DNA of 64,000 nucleotides, from contig JACKER010000023.1 in NCBI GenBank assembly GCA_020632925.1, positions 1-64,000 on the forward strand, in the 5' to 3' direction. Of the stretch, positions 1 to 8,990 are shown in pieces. The position numbers and the translations under genes were made by a program. This DNA comes from Alphaproteobacteria bacterium. Lineage in GTDB: Bacteria > Myxococcota_A > UBA796 > GCA-2862545. Each line of letters begins with the position of its first letter. The first letter of the stretch is position 1. The notes beneath the pieces were generated by a model that saw nothing but the letters and a program-made list of their open reading frames with translations, searched no databases and was not told the origin of the DNA.

Positions 1-1512
1 ACCACCCTCGCGGAGCTCGAGCGCCTCGCGGCCCTCGGCGACACCCCGCTCGACCTCGATCTGCAGCTCGAGGAGGCTCGCGCGCGGGGGATCGTGTCCC
101 GCGACGGCGGTGGCTGGCGCTTCGCGCACGAGCGGCTCCGCGCGCGGGTGTCGTTCGCGACCGCCCCGGACCGCCGCGCCGCGCTCCATGCCGAGATCGC
201 GCGGGACCTCGGCCCGGAGCACCCGCCGTGGCACCGCGCGCGGCACCTGGAGGCGGCGGGGGCGCTCGCCGACGCCCGCGCGGCCTGGGTGGCGGTGTCC
301 ACATGGTCCGACGCGCCTCGCGCGGTCCGCGAGGAGGCGACCGAGGCCCTCCTCCGCCTCGACGCCGGCGAGCCGGGCACGGCGATGCTCCGCGTGCGGT
401 TGGTGGAGGAGCTGATCGCGGGACGGCGCTTCGAGGAGGCCCTGCCGCACCTCGGGCCTTTGGCGGAGGAGGCGGCGACGGGCGACCCCGCGCTGCGCTT
501 CCGAGCGCGCGCCCTGGCGGCGGACGTGCGCGAGAGCTGCCGGCTCGCGCCGTTGTCCGACCTGCTCGTGCTCGCCGACGAGGCCGTAGGGCTGCCGATC
601 GAGGAGGCCGAGGTCCGCATGGCGATCGGACGGCGGCGCATCCCCGAGGCGCTGCCGGGGCTGGAGCGGGCGGTCGCGCTGGCGGAGGCCCACGGGGACC
701 GCGAGCTGCTGGGTCGGGCGCGGTTGCTCCTCGGGTGCGCGCAACAACGCCATGGGAGGCTGCGGGACGCGCGGCGCACGCTGACCGAGGCCGAACCCGA
801 TCTCCACGCACCGAGCGACCTCGCGACGCTGTACGGCACGCGCTCGCTCGTGGAGGTGAACCTGGGGGATCTGGACGCGGCCGCCGGCTTCGTGGAGCGG
901 GCGGTCGTCGTCGTCCGAGAGACGGGCAGCCCGGCGCTGTTGGCGCAGACGCTCGGGCTCCGGGCCGAGATCTGGCGCGTGCTCGACCGGCTGGACGATG
1001 CGCGGCGGGGCTTCGACGAGGCCGACCGGCTGGCCGAGGAGGTCGGTGTGCTCGACGTGCGCGCCAAGGTCGCCAACGGGCGCATGATCGTGAGCCAGAT
1101 GGCCGGGGATCCGCCGGAGGTCTCGCTGACGCTGGTGGACGAGGCCCTGGCGCTGGCGGAGCGCGCGGGGAACCTGCGTCTGCGCGCGGGGGCACTGCTG
1201 CACCGCGCGGGCCTCCAGCACCGCCGGCAGCGGCTGGACGACGCCGAGCACGCAGCCGCCCTGGCCGAGGCCGGGTACCGCGAGGTGGGCGACGTGGGCG
1301 GCGTGACCCACGCGCAGGCCACCCGGGGCCAGATCCTCGTGGACCTCGGGCGGCTCGAGGACGCACGTGCCGTGCTGGAGGCCGCGACCGTGGGTGCGCG
1401 CGCGCTCGGTGGCGGGCCCTTCGTCGCCGCGGTCGAGTCCTTGCGCGCGCTGCTCGCCCCGGACCCCTCAGGATCTGAGGAGGGCGGGGCTGCCGACTCC
1501 ACCGTCCAGTGA
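1..1512 (+). CDS. C-terminal part of a TPR-rich regulatory ATPase/kinase-type protein (5' end outside window)
   Basis: The frame is open from the first base of the window, so the gene is cut at its 5' end; 503 residues are visible. The first visible residues end an ATPase-like region (a WRFAHERLR motif typical of the end of AAA/STAND or PknK/adenylate-cyclase type ATPase modules). The rest is a long run of Ala/Leu/Arg-rich helical repeats of TPR type (e.g. ARRTLTEAEPDL, ARRGFDEADRLAEEVG), ending with a short acidic tail. Such proteins usually sense a signal through TPRs and couple it to a kinase, cyclase or HTH output that lies at the missing N-terminus here. No transmembrane segment is visible. 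The exact family cannot be decided from the fragment. Confidence 0.6.
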   Translation, partial: TTLAELERLAALGDTPLDLDLQLEEARARGIVSRDGGGWRFAHERLRARVSFATAPDRRAALHAEIARDLGPEHPPWHRARHLEAAGALADARAAWVAVSTWSDAPRAVREEATEALLRLDAGEPGTAMLRVRLVEELIAGRRFEEALPHLGPLAEEAATGDPALRFRARALAADVRESCRLAPLSDLLVLADEAVGLPIEEAEVRMAIGRRRIPEALPGLERAVALAEAHGDRELLGRARLLLGCAQQRHGRLRDARRTLTEAEPDLHAPSDLATLYGTRSLVEVNLGDLDAAAGFVERAVVVVRETGSPALLAQTLGLRAEIWRVLDRLDDARRGFDEADRLAEEVGVLDVRAKVANGRMIVSQMAGDPPEVSLTLVDEALALAERAGNLRLRAGALLHRAGLQHRRQRLDDAEHAAALAEAGYREVGDVGGVTHAQATRGQILVDLGRLEDARAVLEAATVGARALGGGPFVAAVESLRALLAPDPSGSEEGGAADSTVQ

Positions 1513-1520
1513 GGGTACGA

Positions 1521-1541
1521 GAGTGGCAGTTTCTGCCACTC
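1521..1541. promoter_or_regulatory. Perfect palindrome upstream of tetR, candidate operator
   Basis: GAGTGGCAG and its exact reverse complement CTGCCACTC are separated by TTT. The site lies 8 nt after the stop of the upstream TPR gene and 16 nt before the GTG start of the tetR gene. Size and position fit a TetR-family dimer site giving autoregulation of the tetR-P450 pair. A terminator for the upstream gene is less likely because no T-run follows. Confidence 0.5.
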
Positions 1542-1557
1542 GTGCTTACGCTCGAGC

Positions 1558-2154
1558 GTGGCACCCCTCACGACACTGCCGACCTTCCCAGCGCACGGGC
1601 ACCGCGAGCGCGCGATGCTCGACGCGTCGCGGGCGGTCCTCGCGCTGTTCCTGCGGCACGGCCACACGGACTTCTCGGTCCGGGAGCTCGCCGAGCACAC
1701 CGGTCTGGCGGAGCGGACCTTCTACCGGTACTTCCCACGGAAGGAGGACGCGGTCCGTCCGTACCTGTCGGCCGGCCTGGCCCACCTGCTCGCGACCGTC
1801 GCCGCCCAGCCAGCGGACCGGCCGCTGCGGGACGTGCTGTTCGACGCCCACGCCGATCTGCTCGACGCGACCGACGACGAGAGCACGCGGACCTTCCTCG
1901 CGGTGATGGCGAGCACGGAGCGCCTCCGGGCGGTGTGGCTCGCGCTCGTCGAGGAAGCGGAGCGCGGGCTGGCGGAGCTCGTCGCCACCCGCCTCGACCT
2001 CGGCGTCGACGCCACCCGGGCGCGGCTGGCGGGCGCGGTCGTGGTCGCCGCCGGGCGACTCGCGCTCGACGCGGCGTCTCGTGCCGACGGCCGACGCCCC
2101 AGCCAGGTGTTCGCCGAGTGCCTCGATCTCCTCGGTCCGGAGCTGTTGCGATGA
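1558..2154 (+). CDS. TetR family transcriptional regulator
   Basis: The 198-aa protein has an N-terminal TetR DNA-binding domain (about residues 18-65): a first helix (RAMLDASRAVLALFLRHG), then FSVRELAEHTGLAERTFYRYFPRKEDAV, a textbook helix-turn-helix with the TFYRYF recognition helix. The C-terminal all-helical half would bind ligand and dimerise. The GTG start is used because the HTH lies close behind and no better start is present. The stop overlaps the start of the downstream P450 (ATGA), so the two are translationally coupled. The likely role is ligand-controlled repression of the P450 operon through the palindrome just upstream. The effector is unknown. Confidence 0.88.
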   Translation: MAPLTTLPTFPAHGHRERAMLDASRAVLALFLRHGHTDFSVRELAEHTGLAERTFYRYFPRKEDAVRPYLSAGLAHLLATVAAQPADRPLRDVLFDAHADLLDATDDESTRTFLAVMASTERLRAVWLALVEEAERGLAELVATRLDLGVDATRARLAGAVVVAAGRLALDAASRADGRRPSQVFAECLDLLGPELLR

Positions 2155-3515
2155 AGCCTCCCACCATCGGTGTCCTCTCGTTCCTCGCCGGCGTCCGCCG
2201 CGAGGGCTTCCTGGCGTTCATCGGGTCCGTGTGGAGGGAGCACGGCGACGTGTTCCAGGTCCGCATCGGGCGCAAGACGATGCTGTTCGCCATGCACCCC
2301 GACGCCGTCGCCCACGTCAGCGTCGACAACCGCGACAACTACGCCAAGCTCGAGACCTACGACGCCGTCCGCGACTACCTCATCGGCGAGGGGCTGGTCG
2401 CGAGCAACGGTGAGCTGTGGCGGCGCCAGCGGAAGCTCATGGCCCCGTTCTTCACGCCGAAGAGCATCACGACCTACGCCGCCGTCATGATCCGCGACGC
2501 GGAGACGCTGGGCGAGCGGTGGGAGGGGCTGGCCACGGAGGGCGGCGAGGTCGAGATCGCGGAGGAGATGACGCTGGTGACGGCGTCCATCATCCTGCAG
2601 GCGATGTTCTCGACGCAGACCGTCGAGGCCGTCCGCCAGATGAAGGAGGCGGTGGAGACCATGGTGGCCTACGCGAACCGACGCATGGTCGGCTTCGTGC
2701 CCCCGCTGTGGGTCCCCACCCCGTTCAACCAGCGCTACAAGCGGGTGCGGAAGCTGGTCTACGACACGATCTCGGGTCTCATCGCCGAGCGCCGCGCGAC
2801 GCCGGAGGCCGACTGGCCCGACGACCTGCTGTCCCGGCTGATGAACGCCCGCGACGAGGAGACCGGGGAGCCGATGACCGAGCTCCTCCTGCGGGACGAG
2901 TCGATCACCATCTTCTTCGCGGGACACGAGACCACGGCCCGCACCCTGACGTTCACCTGGTACGCGCTGGCCGCGAACCCGCTCGTCGCCGACCGCCTCC
3001 ACGAGGAGCTCGACCGCGTCCTCGGCGGCCGCACGCCGACGCTGGACGACCTCCACCACCTCCCGTACACCCTGCAGGTCGTGAAGGAGGTCCTGCGGAT
3101 GTACCCGGCGGCGCCCTTCTACGTGCGGGACGCGATCGGACCGGACCGGCTGGGCGAGTTCGAGGTGCCCGCGGGGACCGCGGTGATGCTCTCGCCGTTC
3201 TACACCCACCGCCACCCGGACTTCTGGGAGGATCCGGAGCGCTTCGACCCGGACCGCTGGACGCCCGAGGCCGAGAAGGCCCGCCACCGCCACGCGTACC
3301 ACCCGTTCGCCGCAGGCCAGCGCATCTGCATCGGCAACAACTTCTCGCTGCTCGAGAGCCACATCGTGCTCGCGGTGCTCGCCCAGCGCTTCGCTCCGCG
3401 CCTGCGTGACGGCTACGTCGCCCGGCTGGAGAACGAGGGGGTGCTGGCGCTGAAGGACGGTCTGCCGATGGTCATCGAGCGCCGACGCGCCGAGCCCCAG
3501 GCGAAGACCGCGTAG
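2151..3515 (+). CDS. Cytochrome P450
   Basis: The 454-aa protein has all P450 hallmarks: I-helix oxygen-binding motif AGHETT (about residues 260-265), K-helix ExxR (E313, R316) and haem-binding loop FAAGQRICIG with axial Cys393. It would catalyse mono-oxygenation of an unknown, probably lipophilic substrate. There is no membrane anchor and no fused reductase, so a separate ferredoxin system is needed and none is encoded nearby. The ATG overlaps the tetR stop. A wider open frame exists upstream, but it merely runs antisense to nothing useful and lacks P450 sequence, so the ATG at 2151 is chosen. TetR control suggests induction by a small molecule. Confidence 0.95.
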   Translation: MKPPTIGVLSFLAGVRREGFLAFIGSVWREHGDVFQVRIGRKTMLFAMHPDAVAHVSVDNRDNYAKLETYDAVRDYLIGEGLVASNGELWRRQRKLMAPFFTPKSITTYAAVMIRDAETLGERWEGLATEGGEVEIAEEMTLVTASIILQAMFSTQTVEAVRQMKEAVETMVAYANRRMVGFVPPLWVPTPFNQRYKRVRKLVYDTISGLIAERRATPEADWPDDLLSRLMNARDEETGEPMTELLLRDESITIFFAGHETTARTLTFTWYALAANPLVADRLHEELDRVLGGRTPTLDDLHHLPYTLQVVKEVLRMYPAAPFYVRDAIGPDRLGEFEVPAGTAVMLSPFYTHRHPDFWEDPERFDPDRWTPEAEKARHRHAYHPFAAGQRICIGNNFSLLESHIVLAVLAQRFAPRLRDGYVARLENEGVLALKDGLPMVIERRRAEPQAKTA

Positions 3516-3516
3516 C

Positions 3517-4671
3517 TCACGAAGAGCGCAGCCAGCGGAGGAGGGTGCGGAGGTCGGGCGGACGGCTGCGGAGCAACAGGCCCAGCCGGAACAGCGCGCG
3601 CCCGAACCAGACCGTGATCGCCGCCATCGCGAGGGTGGAGCTCATCGCCAGCGCCACCTGCCACTGGGGTGGGGGCGCGTTCGAGACCAGGAGCACCGGC
3701 ATCGCGAACGCGCAGGTCGGCGGGAGGACACCGAGCGCCCGCGACATGGGGAGCTCGGGGAAGGACGCCACCCCCCAGCCGACGAAGACCAGCGCCAGCA
3801 TCAACGGCATCGCGCGACCCACCGCCTGCCGGGCCTCTCCCAGATCGCTGAGGAGACTGCCGACGCCCGCGGTCAACGCCATCCAGCCCACGAGGTCCAC
3901 GATCAAGAACAGGGCGATCTCGAGGACGGTCACCGGCCCGATCCACAGGCCGACCAACGGGACCAGGAGCAGCGCCGGGATCCCCCAGCTCGCGGCGAAC
4001 ACGAGGGCCACCACGAGCTGGCCGGCGAGCTTGCCGACGAACAGCTCCCCGGGACCGACGGCGCCCAGGAGGATCTCGATGACCCGGTTGCCCTTCTCCT
4101 CCAGCGTGGCCATCAACACCTGCTGGCCGGCGATCAACAGGGCGAGGAACAGCAGCACCGACACACCCGTGCCGAGGATCGCGCCTCGCAGCTCCGCGAG
4201 CTCCGCGCGGTCTTCGCGCCAACCCTCCGCCACGACCTCGCGGCTCGCTTGCTCGAGCGCCGTGGGGTCGACGCCCGCCTCGTGCAGCTGCTCGGCCAGG
4301 ACCGCGTGATCGACCGCGCGGACCAGCGCCACCGTGTCGTCGCGATGCCGGACCTGTACGTGGACGCGCCCGTCGTCGTCCAGCGTCACGCGAGCGTCGA
4401 GGGTCGAGCGCTCCACCGCGCCACAGGTCTCGATGCGCCACTCCGGGAGCCCGGCCCGCACCGGCTCGACCAACGACGGAGGACAGACCTCCAGCACCGA
4501 CGCCGGCTCCACGGAGGGACCGAGCCACGTGACCAACGCGGGCAGCGCCACGGCGAGGGCGAGGACCATCACCAGCATCCCGAGCGGCGTGAGCAGGACC
4601 ATGAGGAACGCGCGTCGGAGCACCGTCTCACGCACCTCGCGCTCGGCGACGACCAGGATGCGTCGGATCAC
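3517..4671 (-). CDS. ABC-2 type transporter permease
   Basis: The 384-aa protein begins with a cytoplasmic VIRRILVVAEREVRETVLRRA segment and a first membrane helix (residues ~20-45). A large extracytoplasmic loop follows, then five or six further helices clustered in the C-terminal half (e.g. GVSVLLFLALLIAGQQVLMATLEEKGNRVIEILLG, the usual EEK/EILL signature of NatB-like ABC-2 permeases). The GTG start at 4671 overlaps the stop of the ATPase gene (GTGA), which fixes the start and shows coupling. With the ATPase it should form an exporter; the substrate is unknown. It ends one base after the convergent P450 gene. Confidence 0.85.
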   Translation of the reverse strand: MIRRILVVAEREVRETVLRRAFLMVLLTPLGMLVMVLALAVALPALVTWLGPSVEPASVLEVCPPSLVEPVRAGLPEWRIETCGAVERSTLDARVTLDDDGRVHVQVRHRDDTVALVRAVDHAVLAEQLHEAGVDPTALEQASREVVAEGWREDRAELAELRGAILGTGVSVLLFLALLIAGQQVLMATLEEKGNRVIEILLGAVGPGELFVGKLAGQLVVALVFAASWGIPALLLVPLVGLWIGPVTVLEIALFLIVDLVGWMALTAGVGSLLSDLGEARQAVGRAMPLMLALVFVGWGVASFPELPMSRALGVLPPTCAFAMPVLLVSNAPPPQWQVALAMSSTLAMAAITVWFGRALFRLGLLLRSRPPDLRTLLRWLRSS

Positions 4672-5585
4672 GAGGCCTCCCGCTCGCGCACGACACGGAC
4701 GAACAGGTCCTCCAGCGAGGCGCGCTCGACCTCCGCGCGAACCAGCGGCACGGCCCGGGCCGCCTGCGCGAGGACCTCGCTCGGATCGGCGTCGGCGCGT
4801 AGCCGCACCCGCCATCGGAAGCCGTCGCGCCGAAGCTCTTCGACCGCCGGCAGCGCCTCGATCGGCGCGGGGTCGGCGCCGTGGCTCGCCGGCTCGCAGA
4901 TGAGCGTCCCCGTGACCTCCCGCGCGCGCAGCTCGTGGAGCGTCCCGTCCACCACCTTCTCGCCGCGATGGAGCATCACGACGTGGTCACAGACCTCTTC
5001 CGCGAAGTGCATCAGGTGGGTCGACAGCACGAGCGTGCAGCCGCGCCGGTGCTGCTCGAGGAACACGTCCGCCAGCATCCGCCGGAGCATCGGGTCCAGC
5101 CCGGAGTAGGGCTCGTCGAGGATGAGCAGGTCGGGCTCGTGGATCAGCGCGGCGATGGTCTGGATGCGCTGCTGCTGACCGCGCGACAGCCCCCCGCAAG
5201 CCTCGCGCACCTTGTCGGCGAGCTCCATCCGCTCCAGCCAGCGCGTCGTCCGCCGGGTCGCCTCCCCGCGCGACAGCCCCCGGAGCATCCCCATGAAGAT
5301 CAGGAACGGGCCGACCTTCATGTCCTTGTAGAGCCCGCGGTCTTCGGGGAGGTAGCCGACGCGGTGCTTCACCTCGTCCACCCGGCTCCGCCCGAGGACC
5401 CGCACCTCTCCCTCGTCCGGCAGGAGCAGGGCCAGCAGCATCCGCATGAGCGTCGTCTTGCCCGAGCCGTTCGGTCCGAGCAGCCCGACGATGGCGCCCG
5501 GGCGCACGTCGAGATCGAGCCCGCGGAGCGCGCGGGTGGACCCGAAGCGCTTGCTCACGCCTCGCAGCTCGACCACGCTCTCCAC
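4668..5585 (-). CDS. ABC transporter ATP-binding protein
   Basis: The 305-aa nucleotide-binding subunit shows Walker A GPNGSGKTT (about residues 36-44), Walker B LLILDEP, D-loop and H-loop STH. Its signature motif reads LSRGQQQR rather than LSGGQ, a variant seen in some ABC-2 exporters. About 90 residues after the H-loop form a C-terminal extension. Two GTG starts exist: 5594 abuts an AGGAAG directly, while 5585 has the same AGGAAG at 9 nt, so 5585 is preferred. It is the first gene of the ATPase-permease pair and diverges from the phosphotransferase gene with about 40 nt between starts. Confidence 0.9.
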   Translation of the reverse strand: MESVVELRGVSKRFGSTRALRGLDLDVRPGAIVGLLGPNGSGKTTLMRMLLALLLPDEGEVRVLGRSRVDEVKHRVGYLPEDRGLYKDMKVGPFLIFMGMLRGLSRGEATRRTTRWLERMELADKVREACGGLSRGQQQRIQTIAALIHEPDLLILDEPYSGLDPMLRRMLADVFLEQHRRGCTLVLSTHLMHFAEEVCDHVVMLHRGEKVVDGTLHELRAREVTGTLICEPASHGADPAPIEALPAVEELRRDGFRWRVRLRADADPSEVLAQAARAVPLVRAEVERASLEDLFVRVVREREAS

Positions 5586-5626
5586 GCGAAGCACCTTCCT
5601 CGTCGAGAGCGTACCCGGAGGATGGG

Positions 5627-6514
5627 ATGACCACGCCCTGGACGGCCGCGCACCCGGTCGACGCCACGCTCGCGGCCGCGTTGGTGCATCGCGACTTCCC
5701 GGAGCTGCGCGATCGCGCCCCGGTCCACCTCGGCTCGGGCTGGGACAACGACGTCTGGGCGTTCGGGGACCTCGCGTTCCGCTTCCCCCGCCGCCCCGAA
5801 GGCGTGTCGCTGCTCGAGCTCGAGCTCCGCGTCCTGCCCGCGCTCGCGCCGCTCCTGCCGCTCCCGATCCCGGAGCCCGGGTACGTCGGGACGCCAGACC
5901 CCGCCTTCCCCTACCCCTGGTACGGCCACCGACGCCTGGCGGGACGCTCCGCGGAGCACGCCGACCCCGAGCACCTCGGTTCCCTGGCCGAGCCGCTCGG
6001 CACCTTCCTGCGCGCGCTCCACGCCGCCGAGGTGCCCTCCGTGCCGGACGACACGTACAAGTCCTTCCCGGAGCTCCGGCTGGCGAAGACGATGGAGCGC
6101 CTGCCGGGCCTGGAGCGCACGCGGTGGGCGTCGGTGCGGGACCGGATCGAGCGACGTCTGCGCGCGCCGCTGCCCCCTCCGCCGGCCTGGCGGACCTGCC
6201 ACGGGGACCTCTACATCCGCCATCTGTTGGTCGACGACACAGGCCTGACGGGCATCATCGACTGGGGAGACGTGCGGCGGGGGAACCCGGGCATGGACCT
6301 GTCCGTCGCGGTCGCGGTGCTCCCACCCGAGGCCCGCGACGCGTTCTGGACGGCCTACGGGGAGCGCGACGAGGCGCTCGAGGCGTGGGCCGCGTTCTAT
6401 GCCCTGCACTACGGCGTGCTCCTCACCGCCTACGCAGCAGCGATCGGCGACACCACGCTCCTGGCCGCGGGCGAGCGTGCGCTGACCGCCACGCTCGGAC
6501 CGCTGGTCCCCTGA
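5627..6514 (+). CDS. Aminoglycoside/macrolide phosphotransferase-fold kinase
   Basis: The 295-aa protein has the APH fold: nucleotide loop LGSGWDNDVW (residues ~36-45), a Lys/Arg-rich beta strand, Brenner motif CHGDLYIRHLL with catalytic Asp, and IIDWGD metal-binding motif. The usual Asn of HGDLxxxN is His here, a change found in macrolide-kinase-like members. The family phosphorylates antibiotics or small metabolites with ATP or GTP. Whether this is a resistance enzyme cannot be told. It has a good GGAGG site before the ATG. It is divergent from the ABC exporter, so a joint export/inactivation role is possible but only inferred. Confidence 0.82.
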   Translation: MTTPWTAAHPVDATLAAALVHRDFPELRDRAPVHLGSGWDNDVWAFGDLAFRFPRRPEGVSLLELELRVLPALAPLLPLPIPEPGYVGTPDPAFPYPWYGHRRLAGRSAEHADPEHLGSLAEPLGTFLRALHAAEVPSVPDDTYKSFPELRLAKTMERLPGLERTRWASVRDRIERRLRAPLPPPPAWRTCHGDLYIRHLLVDDTGLTGIIDWGDVRRGNPGMDLSVAVAVLPPEARDAFWTAYGERDEALEAWAAFYALHYGVLLTAYAAAIGDTTLLAAGERALTATLGPLVP

Positions 6515-6598
6515 TCGCCAGGTAGCACCTGCGTGCGGCATCGTGCCGCATCCCAGGCTCGTCCGCGGTGGGTCACACCTCTTGGACCAGGAGGTTGG

Positions 6599-7510
6599 AT
6601 GACCCGCTCGACCGCGCCGGTGTGGCTGTCCCTGCTCGTCGCCTGTGGTGGCGACGCTGGCACGGACCCCACCGATCACGACCACACCCACGAGACCGGC
6701 ACGACGGACACCGCCGCGACCGAGGAGACCGGCGGCGACAGCGCGCTCGACCTGTCCTTCCGGGCGACGGTCGACGGCCTCGATCCCGTCTGCGGCCAGA
6801 CCTACGCGCTGTCCGGCGGCGACTTCACGCTCGGGGACCTGCGGTTCTACGTCAGCGGGCTCGCGTTGGTGAAGGACGACGGGACCGAGGTCCCGGTCAC
6901 GCTCGACGACGACGGCGTGTGGCAGAACGCGGGGGTCGCGCTGCTCGACTTCGAGGACGGCACGGCCTCCTGCGCGGTCGGCACGACCGAAGAGAACCAC
7001 TCCGTCCGCGGGCGGGTGGCGGCCGGCACGTACGACGGTGTCGCCTTCGACCTCGGCGTGCCCTTCGACCAGAACCACCAGGAGGCCGCGCTGGCGGCGC
7101 CTCCGCTCAACACCACGGCCATGTTCTGGTCCTGGCAGGGCGGGTACAAGTTCCTCCGCATCGACGGGGTCAACGCTTCTTCCTCCCCGTGGCACGTGCA
7201 CGTCGGCTCCTCGATGTGCACGTCCACGGGTCCCACCGAGGCGCCGACCGTCGAGTGCGACCACCCGAACCGGGCCCGCATCGTCCTGCGCGGGTTCGAC
7301 CCCTTCGCGGGCACCGTGGTCTTCGATGCCGGCGCGCTGCTCGACGGGACCGACACGAGCCTCGACCCGGTGATGCCGCCCCCGGGCTGCATGTCGGGCG
7401 TGACCGAGACCGTCGAGTGCGGCTCGCTGTACGCCAACCTCGGGCTGGACTTCACGACCGGCGAGTGCACGTCGGGGTGCTCGGGCCAGTCCGCGTTCAC
7501 GGTGGAGTGA
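6599..7510 (+). CDS. mbnP: MbnP-type copper-binding lipoprotein
   Basis: The 303-aa exported protein has a lipobox (LSLLVAC, Cys16), a His/Thr/Asp-rich linker (DHDHTHETG) and a beta-rich MbnP domain with conserved DLRFYVSG, FDQNHQ, FWSWQGGYKFLRI and a C-terminal Cys-rich tail. In studied MbnP proteins a Trp is oxidised to kynurenine by the partner MbnH, creating a copper site. The FWSW segment holds candidate Trp residues. AGGAGG precedes the ATG at 6599 by 4 nt; the open frame upstream has no signal sequence. The downstream gene is the matching di-haem enzyme, 2 nt away, which supports the assignment strongly. Confidence 0.85.
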   Translation: MTRSTAPVWLSLLVACGGDAGTDPTDHDHTHETGTTDTAATEETGGDSALDLSFRATVDGLDPVCGQTYALSGGDFTLGDLRFYVSGLALVKDDGTEVPVTLDDDGVWQNAGVALLDFEDGTASCAVGTTEENHSVRGRVAAGTYDGVAFDLGVPFDQNHQEAALAAPPLNTTAMFWSWQGGYKFLRIDGVNASSSPWHVHVGSSMCTSTGPTEAPTVECDHPNRARIVLRGFDPFAGTVVFDAGALLDGTDTSLDPVMPPPGCMSGVTETVECGSLYANLGLDFTTGECTSGCSGQSAFTVE

Positions 7511-7512
7511 CC

Positions 7513-8644
7513 GTGTGGCTGCCCCTGCTGGTGGCGTGCGAGCCCGACCCCGTCGAGCTCGAGCCCACGGTGGGCACGCCCGGCGACTGGGTGTGGGAGC
7601 TGCCCGACGGCTTCCCCCCACCGCTCGTCCCCGCCGACGAGCCGATGACGCCCGCGAAGGTGGAGCTCGGCCGGTACCTGTTCTACGACGCGCGACTGTC
7701 CGGCAACGAGACGCAGAGCTGCTCGAGCTGCCACCTGCAGGAGCTGGCCTTCACCGACGGGCGCGCACTCCCCGTCGGCTCGACCGGCGAGACCGGCGTG
7801 CGCAACGCCAACGGGCTGGTGAACGTCGCCTACCACTCCACGCTGACCTGGGCGAACCCCGTCCTGGTCACGTTGGAGCAGCAGATTCCGATCCCGCTGC
7901 GAGTTCCCGCTCGAGATGGCGATCACCGGCCAGGAGGACGAGGTCCTCACACGGTTCGGCGACGACCCCGCCTACCGGAAACGCTTCGCCCTCGCCTACC
8001 CCGAGGACGCGGACGACCCGGTGACCTGGGCGAACCTGATCGGCGGCCTCGGGTCGTTCGTGCGCTCGATGGTCTCGTTCCGGTCCCGCTACGACGACCG
8101 GGTGTTCGGCCACGACCTCTCTTCGCTGACGGCATCGGAGGAGCGAGGGCTGGGGCTGTTCTTCAGCGAGGAGCTGCAGTGCCACCACTGCCACGGCAGC
8201 CCCATCTTCTCGGCCTCCTTCCAGACCTCCACGACCGCCCAGCCCGTACGTCCCTTCTTCAACACGGGGCTGTACGACGTGGACGGCGACGGGGGCTATC
8301 CACCCGACAACCTCGGGTTGTTCGGCTTCACGGGCGATGAGCGTGACATCGGCCGCTTCCGCCCTCCGTCCCTGCGCAACCTCGCGGTCACCGGGCCGTA
8401 CATGCACGACGGCAGCGTGGAGACCCTCGAGGAGGTGCTCGACATCTACGCCGCGGGTGGGCGGGTGATCGAGGATGGTCCGTACGCGGGCGACGGTCGC
8501 GACAACCCGCACAAGAGCCCGTTCATCAGCGGGTTCCCGCTCACGGACCAGCAGCGCACCGATCTCGTGGCCTTCCTGCGCGACGCCCTGCTCGACGAGG
8601 CCTTCCTCGAAGACCCCCGGTTCGCCGACCCGTTCGCCCCCTGA
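7513..8644 (+). pseudogene. mbnH: MbnH-type di-haem cytochrome c peroxidase lipoprotein, frameshifted
   Basis: Starting at GTG 7513 the frame gives a short lipoprotein signal (MWLPLLVAC) and the MauG/MbnH fold with first haem motif CSSCH (~7720). It loses the frame after IPIPL at 7899. The rest (EFPLEMAITGQEDEVL..., second haem CHHCH at ~8180, FRPPSLRNLAVTGPYMHDGS) continues in another frame from 7901 to the stop at 8644. Family members usually read PL-F-G-E at this point, so a 5-nt loss between CTG and GAG would explain the break. It is either a real mutation or a sequencing error; apart from those two residues and the frame break, nothing is missing. The role would be oxidation of MbnP in the periplasm. 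Confidence 0.8.
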
Positions 8645-8647
8645 CCA

Positions 8648-8980
8648 TCACCCGCGCATCAGCATCCGGCGCGAGAACAGGTCGTCGCTCACGGGGTCGT
8701 CCCACTGCAGGCAGGCGCCGCAGGAGCACCAGTTCACGCACACGGCACCCTCCTGCGGCGGGTCGTCGGTGACGCCGTCGGTGAGGCTGTGGACCCGGTC
8801 GAGCTCGACGTACACCTGATCGAGCTGCTGCTCGCAGGTGCCCATGAACACGGCCTCCTGGTCGACGAGCGCCGGATCGTGGGCGTCGAGGTCCGACAGA
8901 GCCACGGTCAGCTCGTCCTCGCAGGTCGGGTCGGCGGCGAGAGATGGGGCGGCGGTCACCATCAGGACGCAGGCGCACAC
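8648..8980 (-). CDS. Small exported Cys-rich hypothetical protein
   Basis: The 110-aa product has a signal peptide (ending SLAA before DPTC) and a mature part with about seven Cys, including a dense CVNWCSCGAC cluster near the C-terminus that could bind metal or form disulfides. The protein is not recognised. It is the last gene of the minus-strand lamin-tail operon, 10 nt after the preceding gene. Its GTG at 8980 gives the best signal peptide; the in-frame ATG six codons later is an alternative. It ends convergently with mbnH. Confidence 0.5.
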   Translation of the reverse strand: MCACVLMVTAAPSLAADPTCEDELTVALSDLDAHDPALVDQEAVFMGTCEQQLDQVYVELDRVHSLTDGVTDDPPQEGAVCVNWCSCGACLQWDDPVSDDLFSRRMLMRG

Positions 8981-8990
8981 GGATCCCACA

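Noticed and set aside
1722..3362. Long minus-strand open frame opposite the P450/tetR genes
   Set aside because: It is antisense to clear P450 and TetR motifs and is full of Arg/Val/His runs typical of shadows in high-GC DNA.
6571..6588. GGTCAC upstream of mbnP as a fifth palindrome
   Set aside because: The right half reads TTGGACC with wrong spacing; only a half site.
5555..7621. 688-aa minus-strand frame over the phosphotransferase and mbnP
   Set aside because: Antisense to two recognised genes; low-complexity composition and no domain.
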